From Escherichia sp. E4742 (GTDB lineage Bacteria > Pseudomonadota > Gammaproteobacteria > Enterobacterales > Enterobacteriaceae), in the NCBI RefSeq assembly GCF_005843885.1, contig NZ_CP040443.1:4402001-4466000 (forward strand): DNA of 64,000 nt, written 5' to 3'. The stretch's first letter is position 1; every line of letters starts with the position of its first letter. The translations under genes and the position numbers were made by a program. Under the pieces are notes generated by a model. The model made no database searches. It was not told the DNA's origin and saw only the letters and a list, made by a program, of their open reading frames with translations. Of the stretch, positions 18,090 through 28,252 are shown piece after piece.

Positions 18090-18237
18090 CGCTGGTTGAT
18101 TTTCTGATTTTCGCCCTTAAATCACCAACAATGCACGTAGTTGCCATTTCGCAGTCGGCGTGAAAATGGTACTTTAAAGGGCTATTGCGGTAAGTTGACC
18201 ATAATTTATGCGCTCTAACCACATAACGGGAAGTAAT

Positions 18238-18546
18238 GTGAAATATTTACTCATTTTCTTATTGGTGTTGGCGATTTTCGTGATTTCGGTCACGTTAGGT
18301 GCGCAGAACGATCAACAGGTGACGTTTAACTATCTGTTAGCGCAAGGGGAGTATCGTATCTCTACTTTGCTGGCGGTATTGTTTGCTGCGGGTTTTGCTA
18401 TCGGTTGGTTAATTTGCGGACTGTTCTGGCTGCGAGTTCGTGTTTCTCTGGCGCGTGCTGAACGTAAAATAAAGCGACTGGAAAACCAGCTTTCACCCGC
18501 GACTGATGTGGCGGTAGCGCCGCATGCGTCAGTGGCGAAGGAATAA
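18238..18546 (+). CDS. lapA: Lipopolysaccharide assembly protein A
   Basis: 102 aa from GTG 18238 (MKYLLIFLLV after initiation), matching K-12 LapA/YciS. An in-frame upstream extension was rejected because an ACGGGAAGT site precedes this GTG. Two transmembrane helices (about 1-20 and 42-65) are followed by a cytoplasmic, coiled-coil-like tail. It acts with LapB in LPS assembly and LpxC turnover. It lies 6 bases before lapB. Confidence 0.96.
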   Translation: MKYLLIFLLVLAIFVISVTLGAQNDQQVTFNYLLAQGEYRISTLLAVLFAAGFAIGWLICGLFWLRVRVSLARAERKIKRLENQLSPATDVAVAPHASVAKE

Positions 18547-18552
18547 CCTTCT

Positions 18553-19722
18553 ATGCTGGAGTTGTTGTTTCTGCTTTTGCCTGTAGCCGCTGCCTATGGC
18601 TGGTATATGGGCCGCAGAAGTGCGCAACAAAACAAGCAAGATGAAGCCAACCGTCTGTCACGTGATTACGTGGCGGGGGTTAACTTTCTGCTTAGCAATC
18701 AACAAGATAAAGCGGTGGACCTGTTCCTCGATATGCTCAAAGAGGACACTGGCACCGTTGAAGCCCACCTTACGCTCGGAAACTTGTTCCGATCCCGTGG
18801 CGAAGTCGATCGCGCAATTCGCATCCACCAAACCTTAATGGAAAGCGCCTCGCTGACCTATGAACAGCGCCTGTTGGCAATTCAGCAACTGGGTCGTGAT
18901 TACATGGCTGCAGGGTTGTACGATCGTGCGGAAGATATGTTTAATCAATTGACTGATGAAACTGACTTCCGTGTTGGCGCTTTGCAACAACTCCTGCAAA
19001 TCTACCAGGCCACCAGTGAATGGCAAAAGGCGATCGATGTCGCCGAACGTTTGGTTAAACTGGGTAAAGATAAACAGCGGGTCGAAATAGCTCATTTCTA
19101 TTGTGAATTAGCTCTTCAATACATTGCCAGCGACGATCTCGATCGTGCCATGACCTTGCTGAAAAAAGGTGCGGCGGCCGACAAAAACAGCGCGCGCGTA
19201 TCCATCATGATGGGGCGTGTGTTTATGGCTAAAGGCGAGTACGGCAAAGCAGTCGAAAGCCTGCAACGCGTTATTTCTCAGGACAGAGAACTGGTCAGCG
19301 AAACGCTGGAAATGCTGCAAACCTGCTATCAGCAACTGGGTAAAACTGCCGAATGGGCAGAGTTTCTCCAGCGAGCGGTGGAAGAAAATACGGGTGCTGA
19401 TGCTGAACTGATGCTTGCAGACATCATTGAATCGCGTGACGGGAGCGATGCTGCTCAGGTTTATATTACGCGCCAGTTGCAACGTCATCCAACCATGCGC
19501 GTGTTCCACAAATTGATGGATTACCACCTCAATGAAGCGGAAGAAGGGCGTGCAAAAGAGAGCCTGATGGTGTTGCGCGATATGGTTGGTGAGAAGGTAC
19601 GCAGTAAGCCGCGTTATCGCTGCCAGAAGTGTGGTTTTACCGCTTATACCCTCTACTGGCATTGTCCGTCCTGTCGGGCCTGGTCGACCATTAAACCAAT
19701 TCGTGGTCTGGATGGCCTGTAG
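18553..19722 (+). CDS. lapB: Lipopolysaccharide assembly protein B
   Basis: 389 aa: an N-terminal membrane anchor (residues 1-18), a series of TPR helical repeats (about 35-340) and a C-terminal rubredoxin-type metal domain with two cysteine pairs (CQKC and CPSC). LapB (YciM) is essential or nearly so in E. coli. It recruits LpxC to FtsH for proteolysis and is antagonised by YejM/PbgA. It forms an operon with lapA. Confidence 0.97.
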   Translation: MLELLFLLLPVAAAYGWYMGRRSAQQNKQDEANRLSRDYVAGVNFLLSNQQDKAVDLFLDMLKEDTGTVEAHLTLGNLFRSRGEVDRAIRIHQTLMESASLTYEQRLLAIQQLGRDYMAAGLYDRAEDMFNQLTDETDFRVGALQQLLQIYQATSEWQKAIDVAERLVKLGKDKQRVEIAHFYCELALQYIASDDLDRAMTLLKKGAAADKNSARVSIMMGRVFMAKGEYGKAVESLQRVISQDRELVSETLEMLQTCYQQLGKTAEWAEFLQRAVEENTGADAELMLADIIESRDGSDAAQVYITRQLQRHPTMRVFHKLMDYHLNEAEEGRAKESLMVLRDMVGEKVRSKPRYRCQKCGFTAYTLYWHCPSCRAWSTIKPIRGLDGL

Positions 19723-19914
19723 TTTTAAAAAAAATCAACTTTAGTTACAACATACTAATGGTTGTTATCAACAAATGAGCTTCGGCAACGCCTGCGTGGA
19801 AAAGCCTGACAGGGGAGAAATCGCAACTGTTAATTTTTTATTTCCACGGGTAGAATGCACGCCGTTTACCTTTTTTGCGCCACTTCCGGTGCCCATCATC
19901 AAGAAGGTCTGGTC

Positions 19915-20652
19915 ATGACGTTAACTGCTTCATCTTCTTCCCGCGCTGTTACGCGTTCTCCCGTCGTTGTTGCCCTCGATTATAATAATCGTGATGCTGC
20001 GCTGGCATTTGTCGACAAAATCGACCCACGCGATTGTCGTCTGAAAGTTGGCAAAGAGATGTTTACGCTGTTTGGGCCACAGTTTGTCCGTGAACTGCAA
20101 GAGCGTGGTTTTGATATCTTCCTTGACCTGAAATTTCACGACATTCCCAACACAGCAGCGCACGCCGTGGCCGCAGCGGCTGACTTAGGTGTGTGGATGG
20201 TGAATGTTCATGCCTCTGGCGGGGCGCGTATGATGACCGCAGCTCGTGAGGCGCTGGTTCCGTTTGGCAAAGACGCGCCGTTGTTAATAGCGGTAACGGT
20301 GCTGACTAGCATGGAATCAAGCGATCTGGCGGATCTCGGCGTGACACTGTCACCAGCGGATTATGCAGAGCGTCTGGCGGCGTTGACACAAAAATGTGGT
20401 CTTGATGGCGTGGTGTGTTCTGCCCAGGAAGCCGTTCGTTTTAAACAAGCGTTTGGTCAGGACTTCAAACTGGTTACGCCGGGTATTCGTCCGCAGGGGA
20501 GTGATGCTGGAGACCAGCGCCGCATTATGACGCCAGAACAGGCGCTGGCAGCTGGGGTTGATTATATGGTGATTGGTCGCCCGGTGACGCAATCTGCGGA
20601 TCCAGCGCAAACGCTGAAAGCGATCAACGCCTCGTTACAGCGGAGTGCATAA
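19915..20652 (+). CDS. pyrF: Orotidine 5'-phosphate decarboxylase
   Basis: 245 aa when started at ATG 19915 (MTLTASSSS), equal to K-12. The longer in-frame reading upstream has no ribosome-binding site or family similarity. The catalytic DLKFHDIPNT signature is present. It makes UMP from OMP in the last step of de novo pyrimidine synthesis. Its TAA overlaps the yciH ATG (TAATG), so they are coupled. Confidence 0.98.
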   Translation: MTLTASSSSRAVTRSPVVVALDYNNRDAALAFVDKIDPRDCRLKVGKEMFTLFGPQFVRELQERGFDIFLDLKFHDIPNTAAHAVAAAADLGVWMVNVHASGGARMMTAAREALVPFGKDAPLLIAVTVLTSMESSDLADLGVTLSPADYAERLAALTQKCGLDGVVCSAQEAVRFKQAFGQDFKLVTPGIRPQGSDAGDQRRIMTPEQALAAGVDYMVIGRPVTQSADPAQTLKAINASLQRSA

Positions 20653-20978
20653 TGAGTGATTCCAACAGCCGTCTGGTCTATTCAACGGAGACTGGACGTA
20701 TCGATGAACCGAAAGTAGCCCCTGTACGCCCTAAAGGTGATGGCGTTGTGCGTATTCAACGTCAAACCAGTGGCCGTAAAGGTAAGGGTGTTTGCCTGAT
20801 TACAGGTGTTGATCTCGATGAAGCTGAACTGATCAAGCTAGCGGCAGAACTGAAGAAAAAATGCGGCTGCGGAGGTTCAGTAAAAGAAGGAATTATCGAA
20901 ATTCAGGGTGATAAGCGTGATTTATTAAAATCAATGCTTGAAGCGAAAGGCATGAAGGTAAAACTCGCAGGCGGTTAA
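20652..20978 (+). CDS. yciH: SUI1/eIF1-like translation factor homologue YciH
   Basis: 108 aa with the SUI1-domain signature in the C-terminal two thirds (KGVCLITGV, KKKCGCGGSVKEG, IEIQGDKR). YciH resembles eukaryotic eIF1 and has been reported to affect initiation fidelity and stress translation. Translationally coupled to pyrF. Confidence 0.96.
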   Translation: MSDSNSRLVYSTETGRIDEPKVAPVRPKGDGVVRIQRQTSGRKGKGVCLITGVDLDEAELIKLAAELKKKCGCGGSVKEGIIEIQGDKRDLLKSMLEAKGMKVKLAGG

Positions 20979-20983
20979 CAAAA

Positions 20984-21012
20984 AAAGCCACGAAAATATT
21001 CCGTGGCTTTCA
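20984..21012 (+). terminator. pyrF-yciH terminator
   Basis: AAAGCCACG (20984-20992) pairs with CGTGGCTTT (21002-21010), followed by CATTTATTTT. Confidence 0.88.
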
Positions 21013-21104
21013 TTTATTTTACTGTGTGTATTATTCGGTTAGTTCGTACTAAACAGAGTTAAGCGTATTATAATTGCGAGTCGCTAATCGACATTTATTT
21101 ACGA

Positions 21105-21323
21105 TTATTTACCGACCTGGTGACCGATAATACCACCGACTGCTGCACCGCCTAACGTACCCAGCGTGCTGCCATCAGTCAGTACTGCGCCACCTAAAGC
21201 ACCTGCACCCGCACCGATTGCGGTATTACGATCTCGTTTAGACCAGTTAGAACAGGCACTCAGAGACATAGCCAGCGTAATTGCCAGAACAGCCGCGGTC
21301 ATTTTTTTGCTCGTTACAAACAT
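21105..21323 (-). CDS. osmB: Osmotically inducible lipoprotein OsmB
   Basis: 72 aa with a signal peptide and lipobox LSAC ending at Cys24. The mature part is a glycine-zipper-like domain (GAGAGALGGAVLTDG, GGAAVGGIIGHQVG), characteristic of the OsmB/SlyB-type small lipoproteins. It is expected in the outer membrane. In E. coli it is induced by high osmolarity, RpoS and the Rcs system. Confidence 0.97.
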   Translation of the reverse strand: MFVTSKKMTAAVLAITLAMSLSACSNWSKRDRNTAIGAGAGALGGAVLTDGSTLGTLGGAAVGGIIGHQVGK

Positions 21324-21545
21324 AATACTCTCTCCTGAATTTATGATTCACGGAAGTAAGCTCTCTTTAACTATAATAGTTAAGACGCTTTCTGAAAAAG
21401 TTATTTTCCGTGAAATCCTCTCGCGCAGGGTTATATCACGCAGGTGACAGTCACTTCCTGTTATATCGCTAATGTTAAGTTTACAACTTTAAAGTTTTAA
21501 GGACAGGTAAATAGTCTTAATTAACAGCCAGGAATCATCTTAGAG

Positions 21546-21575
21546 CGGATGATTTGCGAAAGTGCAAATCATCCG
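21546..21575 (-). terminator. yciT terminator
   Basis: CGGATGATTTGC (21546-21557) and GCAAATCATCCG (21564-21575) form a 12-bp perfect stem with a 6-base loop, 14 bases downstream of the yciT stop. The minus strand continues TCTAAGATGATTCC, so the T-run is poor. Confidence 0.75.
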
Positions 21576-21589
21576 TAGAGGAGGGGAAA

Positions 21590-22339
21590 TTAATTGTCGA
21601 TGACGTGAACTGTCAGTCTATTATGCTCAAGATGCAACAGGTGGCTGGCAGGTATCTTCGAGTCGGTAATGACCCGTTTGATTTTCTCAACAGGGCCGAT
21701 GGAGTAAGAATGTACGGCACCAAATTTTGAGCTGTCCGTCAGAACTATTGCTTCGCACTCTTTTTCCAACACGGCATTGACTACGTCGGTACGCATCATG
21801 TCGCGTCCAGTAAATCCAGTTTCAGGTTGCCAGCCATCAATACCAATAAATGCCTTACTGAAATGAACCTGCTGGATACACTGACGTGTCAGAGGGCCAA
21901 CCATGCTTTCGCTTTTTTTCTGGTACACGCCACCAAGTAGAATGACTTCACAGGGAGCGTCTTTCAACAAATGCGCAATGTAGCTGCTAACCGTAATGAT
22001 GGTAACATCTTTCTTCTGTTCGCCTAACGTGCGAGCCAGAAGGGCATTGCTGCTGCCATTTTCAATAAAGATAGTTTCACCTGGCTGAACCAGAGAAGCC
22101 GCAAACTCGGCAAGTTCACGCTTCAGCGTATAATTACTCATCATCCGGGTTTCAACATCATCGCTATCAAGCGAAACTGCAAAACCATGCGCGCGGCGCA
22201 GATAACTCAGTTTTTCGAGGGTGTTGAGATCCTGGCGAATAGTAACTTCAGAAACACCAGTGGCTTTTGCCAGTTCGGTTACGCTAACCTGACCCTGGTC
22301 AATGACCATCTGTAGAATTGTTTGTTGTCGGGAATTCAT
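21590..22339 (-). CDS. yciT: DeoR-family transcriptional regulator YciT
   Basis: 249 aa. The N-terminal DeoR-type HTH (residues about 3-57, GQVSVTELAKATGVSEVTIRQDL) is followed by a sugar-phosphate-sensing DeoRC domain (about 75-235, with the IFIENGSSN and IIGIDGW-like segments). It has been linked to osmotic-stress gene control in E. coli. No operator was identified here. Confidence 0.94.
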   Translation of the reverse strand: MNSRQQTILQMVIDQGQVSVTELAKATGVSEVTIRQDLNTLEKLSYLRRAHGFAVSLDSDDVETRMMSNYTLKRELAEFAASLVQPGETIFIENGSSNALLARTLGEQKKDVTIITVSSYIAHLLKDAPCEVILLGGVYQKKSESMVGPLTRQCIQQVHFSKAFIGIDGWQPETGFTGRDMMRTDVVNAVLEKECEAIVLTDSSKFGAVHSYSIGPVEKIKRVITDSKIPASHLLHLEHNRLTVHVIDN

Positions 22340-22432
22340 CGCTGTAATTCTTATAACGTTATAATATTTAATAAAAAAGCTGACGCGCCTGGCATCCTTT
22401 TCTGCTAAATGGAAAGCCTGAAAGCACGACTG

Positions 22433-22606
22433 TTAAATCTCCCACGGTGCCTTCGGGATGTCTGGCGTAGATGCAGCAACCTGGCGCAAGAGATCTGCTT
22501 TAAGTATCTCGAGATTATGGATCGCAGAGTGGTGATCGCCCGCCACAAGGATATCTAACACAATATCAATACGTTCGGCAACGCGCTGGGCATCAAATTC
22601 AGACAT
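22433..22606 (-). CDS. yciZ: UPF0509 protein YciZ
   Basis: 57 aa starting MSEFDAQRVAERID. I used the ATG at 22606-22604, which has an AAGGATG-type site. An in-frame extension upstream would add a hydrophobic 26-residue segment not found in the family. Helical, acidic and soluble. Function unknown. Confidence 0.9.
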   Translation of the reverse strand: MSEFDAQRVAERIDIVLDILVAGDHHSAIHNLEILKADLLRQVAASTPDIPKAPWEI

Positions 22607-22754
22607 GAGGGCATCCTTATGGCAAATAAAGGCAAAAATGAATAATGCAAAAATTGCCACTAAAAGAGAAGCGTATAGTGGCAAAGGCTAATTATCATTC
22701 GGAAATGTGTTAAATAATGAGATTATGTATCGTTAAATGTTTATATTCGTCTCT

Positions 22755-24740
22755 TTATGACCGCTTTAGATAACGTTTAAACCAGCGCTCGAAGGCCACG
22801 GCAGGCATTGGTTTGGCAAACAAAAATCCTTGCCTCTCATTGATGCCGTTTTTGGTTAAAAAGGCATCTTCTTTTGTGCTTTCCACGCCTTCGGCGATCA
22901 CTTGCAGATTCAATGCCTGGGCGACGGCGACAATCGCGCGCACTAATGACTGCGAGACAGGTTGTTTGTGAATATTACGGACAAAAGCCTGGTCAAGTTT
23001 AATCGCATCAATGGGAAAACGGGCCAGTTGCGAAAGCGAAGAGTAGCCAGTGCCAAAATCATCCAAATGCACTTGTGCGCCTAACTGACTAAATTGCTGG
23101 ATAACGGAGAGGGCGAGTTCATCATTTTCTATCAGACAGCTTTCAGTTAACTCGATATCAATAGGGCAGTATTCAAAATTCAGTTTTTGAAGAACCTGCT
23201 TCAGATCGGTAAAAAGAGTTTGATCGGCAAACTGGCGCGCAGAGATGTTAACCGCTACCCGCAGATTAATGCCTTTATCACGCCATTTCGCCACCTGACG
23301 CACCACATCGAGAATCACCCAACGTCCTAATGGAACAATTAGCCCAGACTCTTCTGCATAGGAAATAAAGTCTAACGGGGGAATGAGTCCGCGTTCAGGC
23401 GACTGCCAGCGCACCAACGCTTCCAGGCTTCGAACTTCACCGCGCCAGGTGATTTTCGGTTGATAATGAATCACTAACTGATCGTTTTCCAGCGCCTTAC
23501 GCAGGTTGGTATCAAGCCAAAGATATTCGAATACCCGTTGGTTCATTTCTGGCGAAAAAACACAGAACTGTCCGCGCCCACCTTCTTTTGCGGTGTACAT
23601 TGCGGTATCGGCATGGCGAATAATGGCAGCGCTGTCCATACCATGTTGTGGCGAAAGTGAAATACCGACTGAACAGCCGGTATAGACTTCAATTAAACCA
23701 ATGCGGAAGGGTTGGCGAAGCCGGGTTAAAATACGTGATGCCATCGCTTCCAGTGCGCTTTGTGATGTATTGGGTGCCAGTACCAGAAACTCATCCCCGC
23801 CAGGACGCGCCAGCACCTGATCCTGTTCAAGGCAGCTTAAAATGGCCAGTGACACCTCACGTAACAACTGGTCGCCAAATAAATGCCCGTAAGCGTCGTT
23901 TACCTTTTTAAAATTGTCTAAATCAAGATATACAACACCAACCTTACAGTCGTTAGCTTGATCAATGGCATGATCGATTAACGCCTGCATGGCGTTACGA
24001 TTCGGTAGTCCAGTGATGCTGTCGGTATTTGCCAGTATGCGAAGTCGTTCCTGGGCGCGACGCTCTTCGGTAATATCGGTGCCGGAACAGATTAAATAGA
24101 TCTCATTTTTGCCGCTACCGCTGTGCACAAATTTGTTGCGAAACAGAAATAGCCGTTGACCTTTGCGCGTTGGTATCCAGAGCTCAATTTCATAAGCATT
24201 ACCACTGCGAAAAAAACCACGGTTATTGCGGCTGGATGCTGCAGCTTCACGACGACTCATAAACAGCTTAAATACGCTTTGCCCAATGACATCGTGCTCT
24301 TTGAAACCTGTGTATTCTTCACATAATCGGTTAAACCGTTGGATATTTCCCCGGCTGTCAAGGATGACTATCGCGGAATGAGCTTCAGACACTACCTGTT
24401 CAGCAAAAGACAGCCCATGCGATAAATCGCGGGCTACTGCAAGTGTGTCATGCCATGCAGACGCGTTGCCGCCCCATTCGCGCTTATTGATTTTTCGTCC
24501 AACCAGATGCACAGAAAGATCGCTCTCATTGACGGTCAGACTCATCATCAAGCTGGAAGTGATGACCGTCATTTCCCTGATGCGAGCAGCCTGTTCGGCA
24601 GATAACTGCAAAGTACGTTCAGGTTCTGTGGTTTCGGTGGTGGAAAAGCGCAAAACATCGCTGCTTTCCGATAAACGCCAGTATGGATTGTGCGATCCGA
24701 GAAAGTTGTACAACGTTGTGGACTCCCTAACTGTTTTCAT
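22755..24740 (-). CDS. pdeR: Cyclic di-GMP phosphodiesterase PdeR (YciR/Gmr)
   Basis: 661 aa with three domains in order: a PAS sensor (about 115-230), GGDEF (about 240-395, RPGGDEFLVL intact) and EAL (about 410-660, with SLEALVRW, ELTESCLIEN and DDFGTGYSS). In E. coli PdeR is a trigger enzyme that antagonises DgcM and MlrA to control csgD and curli. It is also called Gmr from work on rnb (RNase II) stability. It lies immediately downstream of rnb on the same strand. Confidence 0.97.
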   Translation of the reverse strand: MKTVRESTTLYNFLGSHNPYWRLSESSDVLRFSTTETTEPERTLQLSAEQAARIREMTVITSSLMMSLTVNESDLSVHLVGRKINKREWGGNASAWHDTLAVARDLSHGLSFAEQVVSEAHSAIVILDSRGNIQRFNRLCEEYTGFKEHDVIGQSVFKLFMSRREAAASSRNNRGFFRSGNAYEIELWIPTRKGQRLFLFRNKFVHSGSGKNEIYLICSGTDITEERRAQERLRILANTDSITGLPNRNAMQALIDHAIDQANDCKVGVVYLDLDNFKKVNDAYGHLFGDQLLREVSLAILSCLEQDQVLARPGGDEFLVLAPNTSQSALEAMASRILTRLRQPFRIGLIEVYTGCSVGISLSPQHGMDSAAIIRHADTAMYTAKEGGRGQFCVFSPEMNQRVFEYLWLDTNLRKALENDQLVIHYQPKITWRGEVRSLEALVRWQSPERGLIPPLDFISYAEESGLIVPLGRWVILDVVRQVAKWRDKGINLRVAVNISARQFADQTLFTDLKQVLQKLNFEYCPIDIELTESCLIENDELALSVIQQFSQLGAQVHLDDFGTGYSSLSQLARFPIDAIKLDQAFVRNIHKQPVSQSLVRAIVAVAQALNLQVIAEGVESTKEDAFLTKNGINERQGFLFAKPMPAVAFERWFKRYLKRS

Positions 24741-24944
24741 GAAGCGTGTCTTCCTGTTAACAGCGGAGTTCGCGATTAAAAGAAAGGTCCAACATGAATT
24801 ACATAAAATTAGCGACAGCTAAACGTATTGTTTTATTTATATATTTATTTGTAATCCAGTTTTGGAAAAACGCCAGTTTACAAACGAAAGTCTGTGAAAA
24901 AAATCTGGGGGGATAAAAACGAATGCGGATACGAGTAAAGTAAA

Positions 24945-24969
24945 CGGCCCATCCGTAATGAATGGGCCG
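24945..24969 (-). terminator. rnb terminator
   Basis: CGGCCCAT (24945-24952) and ATGGGCCG (24962-24969) form a stem that, on the minus strand, is followed by TTTACTTTACTC, 11 bases after the rnb stop. Confidence 0.85.
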
Positions 24970-24979
24970 CAAAAGAATA

Positions 24980-26914
24980 TTACGCTACCGGACGAGCAAT
25001 AATGCTGCGAGTTTCCATACGAACTTCGGCAATAGTAACGTCGATAACATCGGTTACCTTGTAAACCGTTTCACCTTTAATTTGCACGGTGCCATTTTCC
25101 TGACTGCAAACCAGTTCATCACGCACAGCGTGTAAGAAAGGCGCAGGAATAAAAGCGATAGCGCCGTTATCAACCAGACGCACACGCATGCCGCCACGGC
25201 TGATATCGACAATTTCCGCCGCAAAACGGGTGTCGGTCCCGGCTTTGTCTTTCAGGAAACGGGCGTATAACCAATCACCGACATCACGTTCCGCCATCCG
25301 GTTGAGACGACGACGCTCTGCCATTTGGACGGTGATTTCATCCTGCGGACGCGTCGCCGTTTCGCCTTTAATGATCGCTTTCAGCAGACGATGGTTGATC
25401 ATGTCGCCATATTTACGGATCGGTGAGGTCCAGGTGGCATACGCTTCCAGGCCGAGGCCAAAGTGAGGGCCTGGTTCAGTGCTGATTTCGGCAAAGGACT
25501 GGAAACGACGAATACGGCTGTCGAGGAAACCGGTCGGTTGCGCATCCAGTTCGCGACGCAGCTTGCAGAAACCATCCAGCGTGAGCACTTCTTCAGCATC
25601 GACATGCAGACCGTGCGTTTTTAGCAATGCTGCCAGCGCTTCAGCATTTGCCGGATCAAAGCCCATATGCACGTTATAGATGCCAAAACCGAGCTTATCG
25701 CGCAGTACGCGGGCCGCACAAATGTTAGCGGCGATCATCGCTTCTTCGACAATACGGTTGGCAATGCGACGAGGCTCGGCGACGATATCCAGTACTTCAC
25801 CTTTTTCACCGAGAATAAAACGGTAATCCGGGCGATCTTTAAACACCAGTGCATGATTATGGCGCCACTCACCGCGACGCTGACAAATTTGCGCCAGGAG
25901 GCGAATTTGTTCGGCAATGGCCTCATTTTCTGGCTGCCAGTCGCCGGTGTTTTCCAGCCAGTCGGAAACCTGGTCATAAACCAGTTTCGCTTTGGACTCG
26001 ATAGTAGCGGCAAAGAACTCGATATTGTCTTCAATGGTGCCATCTGCGGAGAGCGTCATCCGACACGCCAGTACCGGGCGAACTTCATTGGCGCGGAGTG
26101 AGCAGAGATCGTCGGAAAGCTCACGCGGCAGCATTGGGATGTTGAAACCTGGCAGATAGTTGGTGAATGCACGAACTTTTGCCGCTTTGTCCAGTTTGCT
26201 TCCTTCTGCAATCCACGCGGTTGGATCGGCAATCGCCACGATCAGTTGCAGTTTGTCATCCGGGAGCGCCTTCGCGAAGAGGGCGTCATCCATATCTTCC
26301 GTGCTGGCGCTATCGATGGTGACAAAATCCAGTGCAGTCAGATCTTCGCGCACCAGACCTTCGTCGAGCATTTCAGTAGCAACGCCGTTCGGCGCTTCTT
26401 TTTCCAGGTTATGACGCGCCAGAGTTACCCACCACGGCACGAAGTGATCGTCGCCAAAAGTGATGTACTGCGTGAGTTCTGCATAGAAAGAACGATCGCC
26501 TTTCAATGGATGACGGCGCATTTCGGCAACTGCCCAGTCGCCTTCTTTGAATTCATGTGTCAGGCCACGGGCTGCGCGGCAAGGAATGGCATCTTTCAAT
26601 AATGGATGATCAGGGACAATGGCCAGACGGTCATTCTTGCCCTGAACTTTACCCACGAAGCGGGTTAGAAAAGGTTCAACCAGTTCTTCTGGTTCGGCAG
26701 ATTCACGATCTTTTTCGCTGTGGATGACTGCGATAATTCTGTCGCCATGCATAACTTTTTTCATTTGCGGCGGCGGAATGAAATAACTTTTCTGTGCATC
26801 GACTTCCAGGAAGCCAAAGCCTTTTTCAGTGGCTTTTACCACCCCTTCAGCGCGGGGCGTCTGGGAATGCAGTTGCTGTTTAAGCTGCGCTAGCAGCGGG
26901 TTGTCCTGAAACAT
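24980..26914 (-). CDS. rnb: Exoribonuclease II
   Basis: 644 aa, K-12 length. Two N-terminal cold-shock domains are followed by the RNB catalytic domain, with the metal-binding aspartates in DSASTEDMDDALF (about 201-210), and a C-terminal S1 domain (about 560-640). It degrades single-stranded RNA 3' to 5'. The catalytic residues are intact. Confidence 0.98.
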   Translation of the reverse strand: MFQDNPLLAQLKQQLHSQTPRAEGVVKATEKGFGFLEVDAQKSYFIPPPQMKKVMHGDRIIAVIHSEKDRESAEPEELVEPFLTRFVGKVQGKNDRLAIVPDHPLLKDAIPCRAARGLTHEFKEGDWAVAEMRRHPLKGDRSFYAELTQYITFGDDHFVPWWVTLARHNLEKEAPNGVATEMLDEGLVREDLTALDFVTIDSASTEDMDDALFAKALPDDKLQLIVAIADPTAWIAEGSKLDKAAKVRAFTNYLPGFNIPMLPRELSDDLCSLRANEVRPVLACRMTLSADGTIEDNIEFFAATIESKAKLVYDQVSDWLENTGDWQPENEAIAEQIRLLAQICQRRGEWRHNHALVFKDRPDYRFILGEKGEVLDIVAEPRRIANRIVEEAMIAANICAARVLRDKLGFGIYNVHMGFDPANAEALAALLKTHGLHVDAEEVLTLDGFCKLRRELDAQPTGFLDSRIRRFQSFAEISTEPGPHFGLGLEAYATWTSPIRKYGDMINHRLLKAIIKGETATRPQDEITVQMAERRRLNRMAERDVGDWLYARFLKDKAGTDTRFAAEIVDISRGGMRVRLVDNGAIAFIPAPFLHAVRDELVCSQENGTVQIKGETVYKVTDVIDVTIAEVRMETRSIIARPVA

Positions 26915-26981
26915 AATTGTCTATTTTGGTGGCCATTAGAGCGGCTGACAGTTTTACGCGATTCTGTCTGACGCAGCAAGG

Positions 26982-28109
26982 TTAATATGTTTCACCCAAC
27001 GCGATTTTTAAGCGATTGATCCAGCCACAAAGCCCGCTCCATACCAACAAATTAATAACCTGCGTTGATGATATTTCGTGTTCGAGTAATGGGCTGAACT
27101 GGGCGGCGCTAAAGCGATCGGGTGCTCGGGTCAGCCATTGTATCGCCTGAACGGTAGCGCGCTCAACACAATGGCTATCAGCCCACCGATTAATTTCATT
27201 TTCGCCCTGACGTAGAATGAGGATTGCCTCTTTATATTCTGCTGTTGAATATGTTTGGCTAGCGAAGCAAGCGGCGCTGCCATTAATTCGCGCGGTTAAC
27301 AACGTCGCAAGTTGATGGTTGGTTTTGGCGCTAACCAATGTGCTGGCGAATAGCTCCTCAAGGCGTGAAAGTAGAGCTGGGTGAAGATTGAGTATTTCGG
27401 TCAGTTGGCTGAGTTCAACCGACGAACTATTCACCGCATCTTCAGGTAATTTTTCTACGGCGTAGCAGGTACGCCAGCGAGTTGATTCATTCGCAAACAG
27501 TGATGCATCGGCGTAGTTTTGCATCTCCAGACCGGGTAGCCAACGAACTGGTTGCTCGAGATAAGCCTGCAATGTGGTAATCACTCGTGCCTGAAAACCG
27601 ACAAAGCCAATAATTTGGTTAATGAACACACAGTCCCAGGCGGTAAGGCCGACATCTTTAAGATGCTCACGGGACTGACCGTCGATAATAGATGGAGAGA
27701 AGGCCAGTTGGCGGGCATATTGTGTGATTTGCGCCAGCCGATGATTACTTTCCCTGGAGGAATCCGGTCCGGGAAGTGGTGTCAGGCGCGCGGAATAGTA
27801 GTTGCACAAACGCTGAACGCCGCAGACCTGGGCAACAGTCAGGGCTGTAGACAGGCGTTCATAAGCGGTGAATGTCTGCAAGCGGGTCACGGCCAGCTGA
27901 TCCGGGAACAACGCTCCAGCGAGTGCACGTGCGGGTGCCAGCCATGACTGAAAGGGGGCCAGCGTTTGTTCCTCAAGAATCACGTCGAGCAAAAAAGGGT
28001 CGTTGACCTTTGCGGCTTCGGGTACAAGTGGCAGAACGTTATGCTCTGAAGTGCTGGATTGGATTTCATGATACCAGTGGCTTTTGCCTGAACTATGGCG
28101 TTGTTCCAT
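26982..28109 (-). CDS. yciW: CMD-like putative oxidoreductase YciW
   Basis: 375 aa from ATG 28109-28107 (MEQRHSSGK), preceded by a strong AAGGAG site. The in-frame 26-codon extension upstream was rejected. The protein is helical, resembling carboxymuconolactone-decarboxylase/peroxidase-like folds, but I see no clear CxxC active site. In E. coli YciW has been connected to cysteine and methionine metabolism under CysB. Biochemical function remains open. Confidence 0.88.
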   Translation of the reverse strand: MEQRHSSGKSHWYHEIQSSTSEHNVLPLVPEAAKVNDPFLLDVILEEQTLAPFQSWLAPARALAGALFPDQLAVTRLQTFTAYERLSTALTVAQVCGVQRLCNYYSARLTPLPGPDSSRESNHRLAQITQYARQLAFSPSIIDGQSREHLKDVGLTAWDCVFINQIIGFVGFQARVITTLQAYLEQPVRWLPGLEMQNYADASLFANESTRWRTCYAVEKLPEDAVNSSSVELSQLTEILNLHPALLSRLEELFASTLVSAKTNHQLATLLTARINGSAACFASQTYSTAEYKEAILILRQGENEINRWADSHCVERATVQAIQWLTRAPDRFSAAQFSPLLEHEISSTQVINLLVWSGLCGWINRLKIALGETY

Positions 28110-28212
28110 GGGCGCTCCTTGGTCATAACGGAAATCGTTATCCTGACGCAAGGCGGGAAGGGGAGAAAGACGGATCGGCGATAACAAATATCAGAAAGGT
28201 ATAACAGAGAAA

Positions 28213-28235
28213 ATGGGCGGCAGAACGCCGCCCAT
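28213..28235 (-). terminator. fabI terminator
   Basis: ATGGGCGGC (28213-28221) pairs with GCCGCCCAT (28227-28235); on the minus strand the stem runs into TTTTCTCTG. It begins 18 bases past the fabI stop. Confidence 0.9.
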
Positions 28236-28252
28236 CTTGACCAACAGAACGA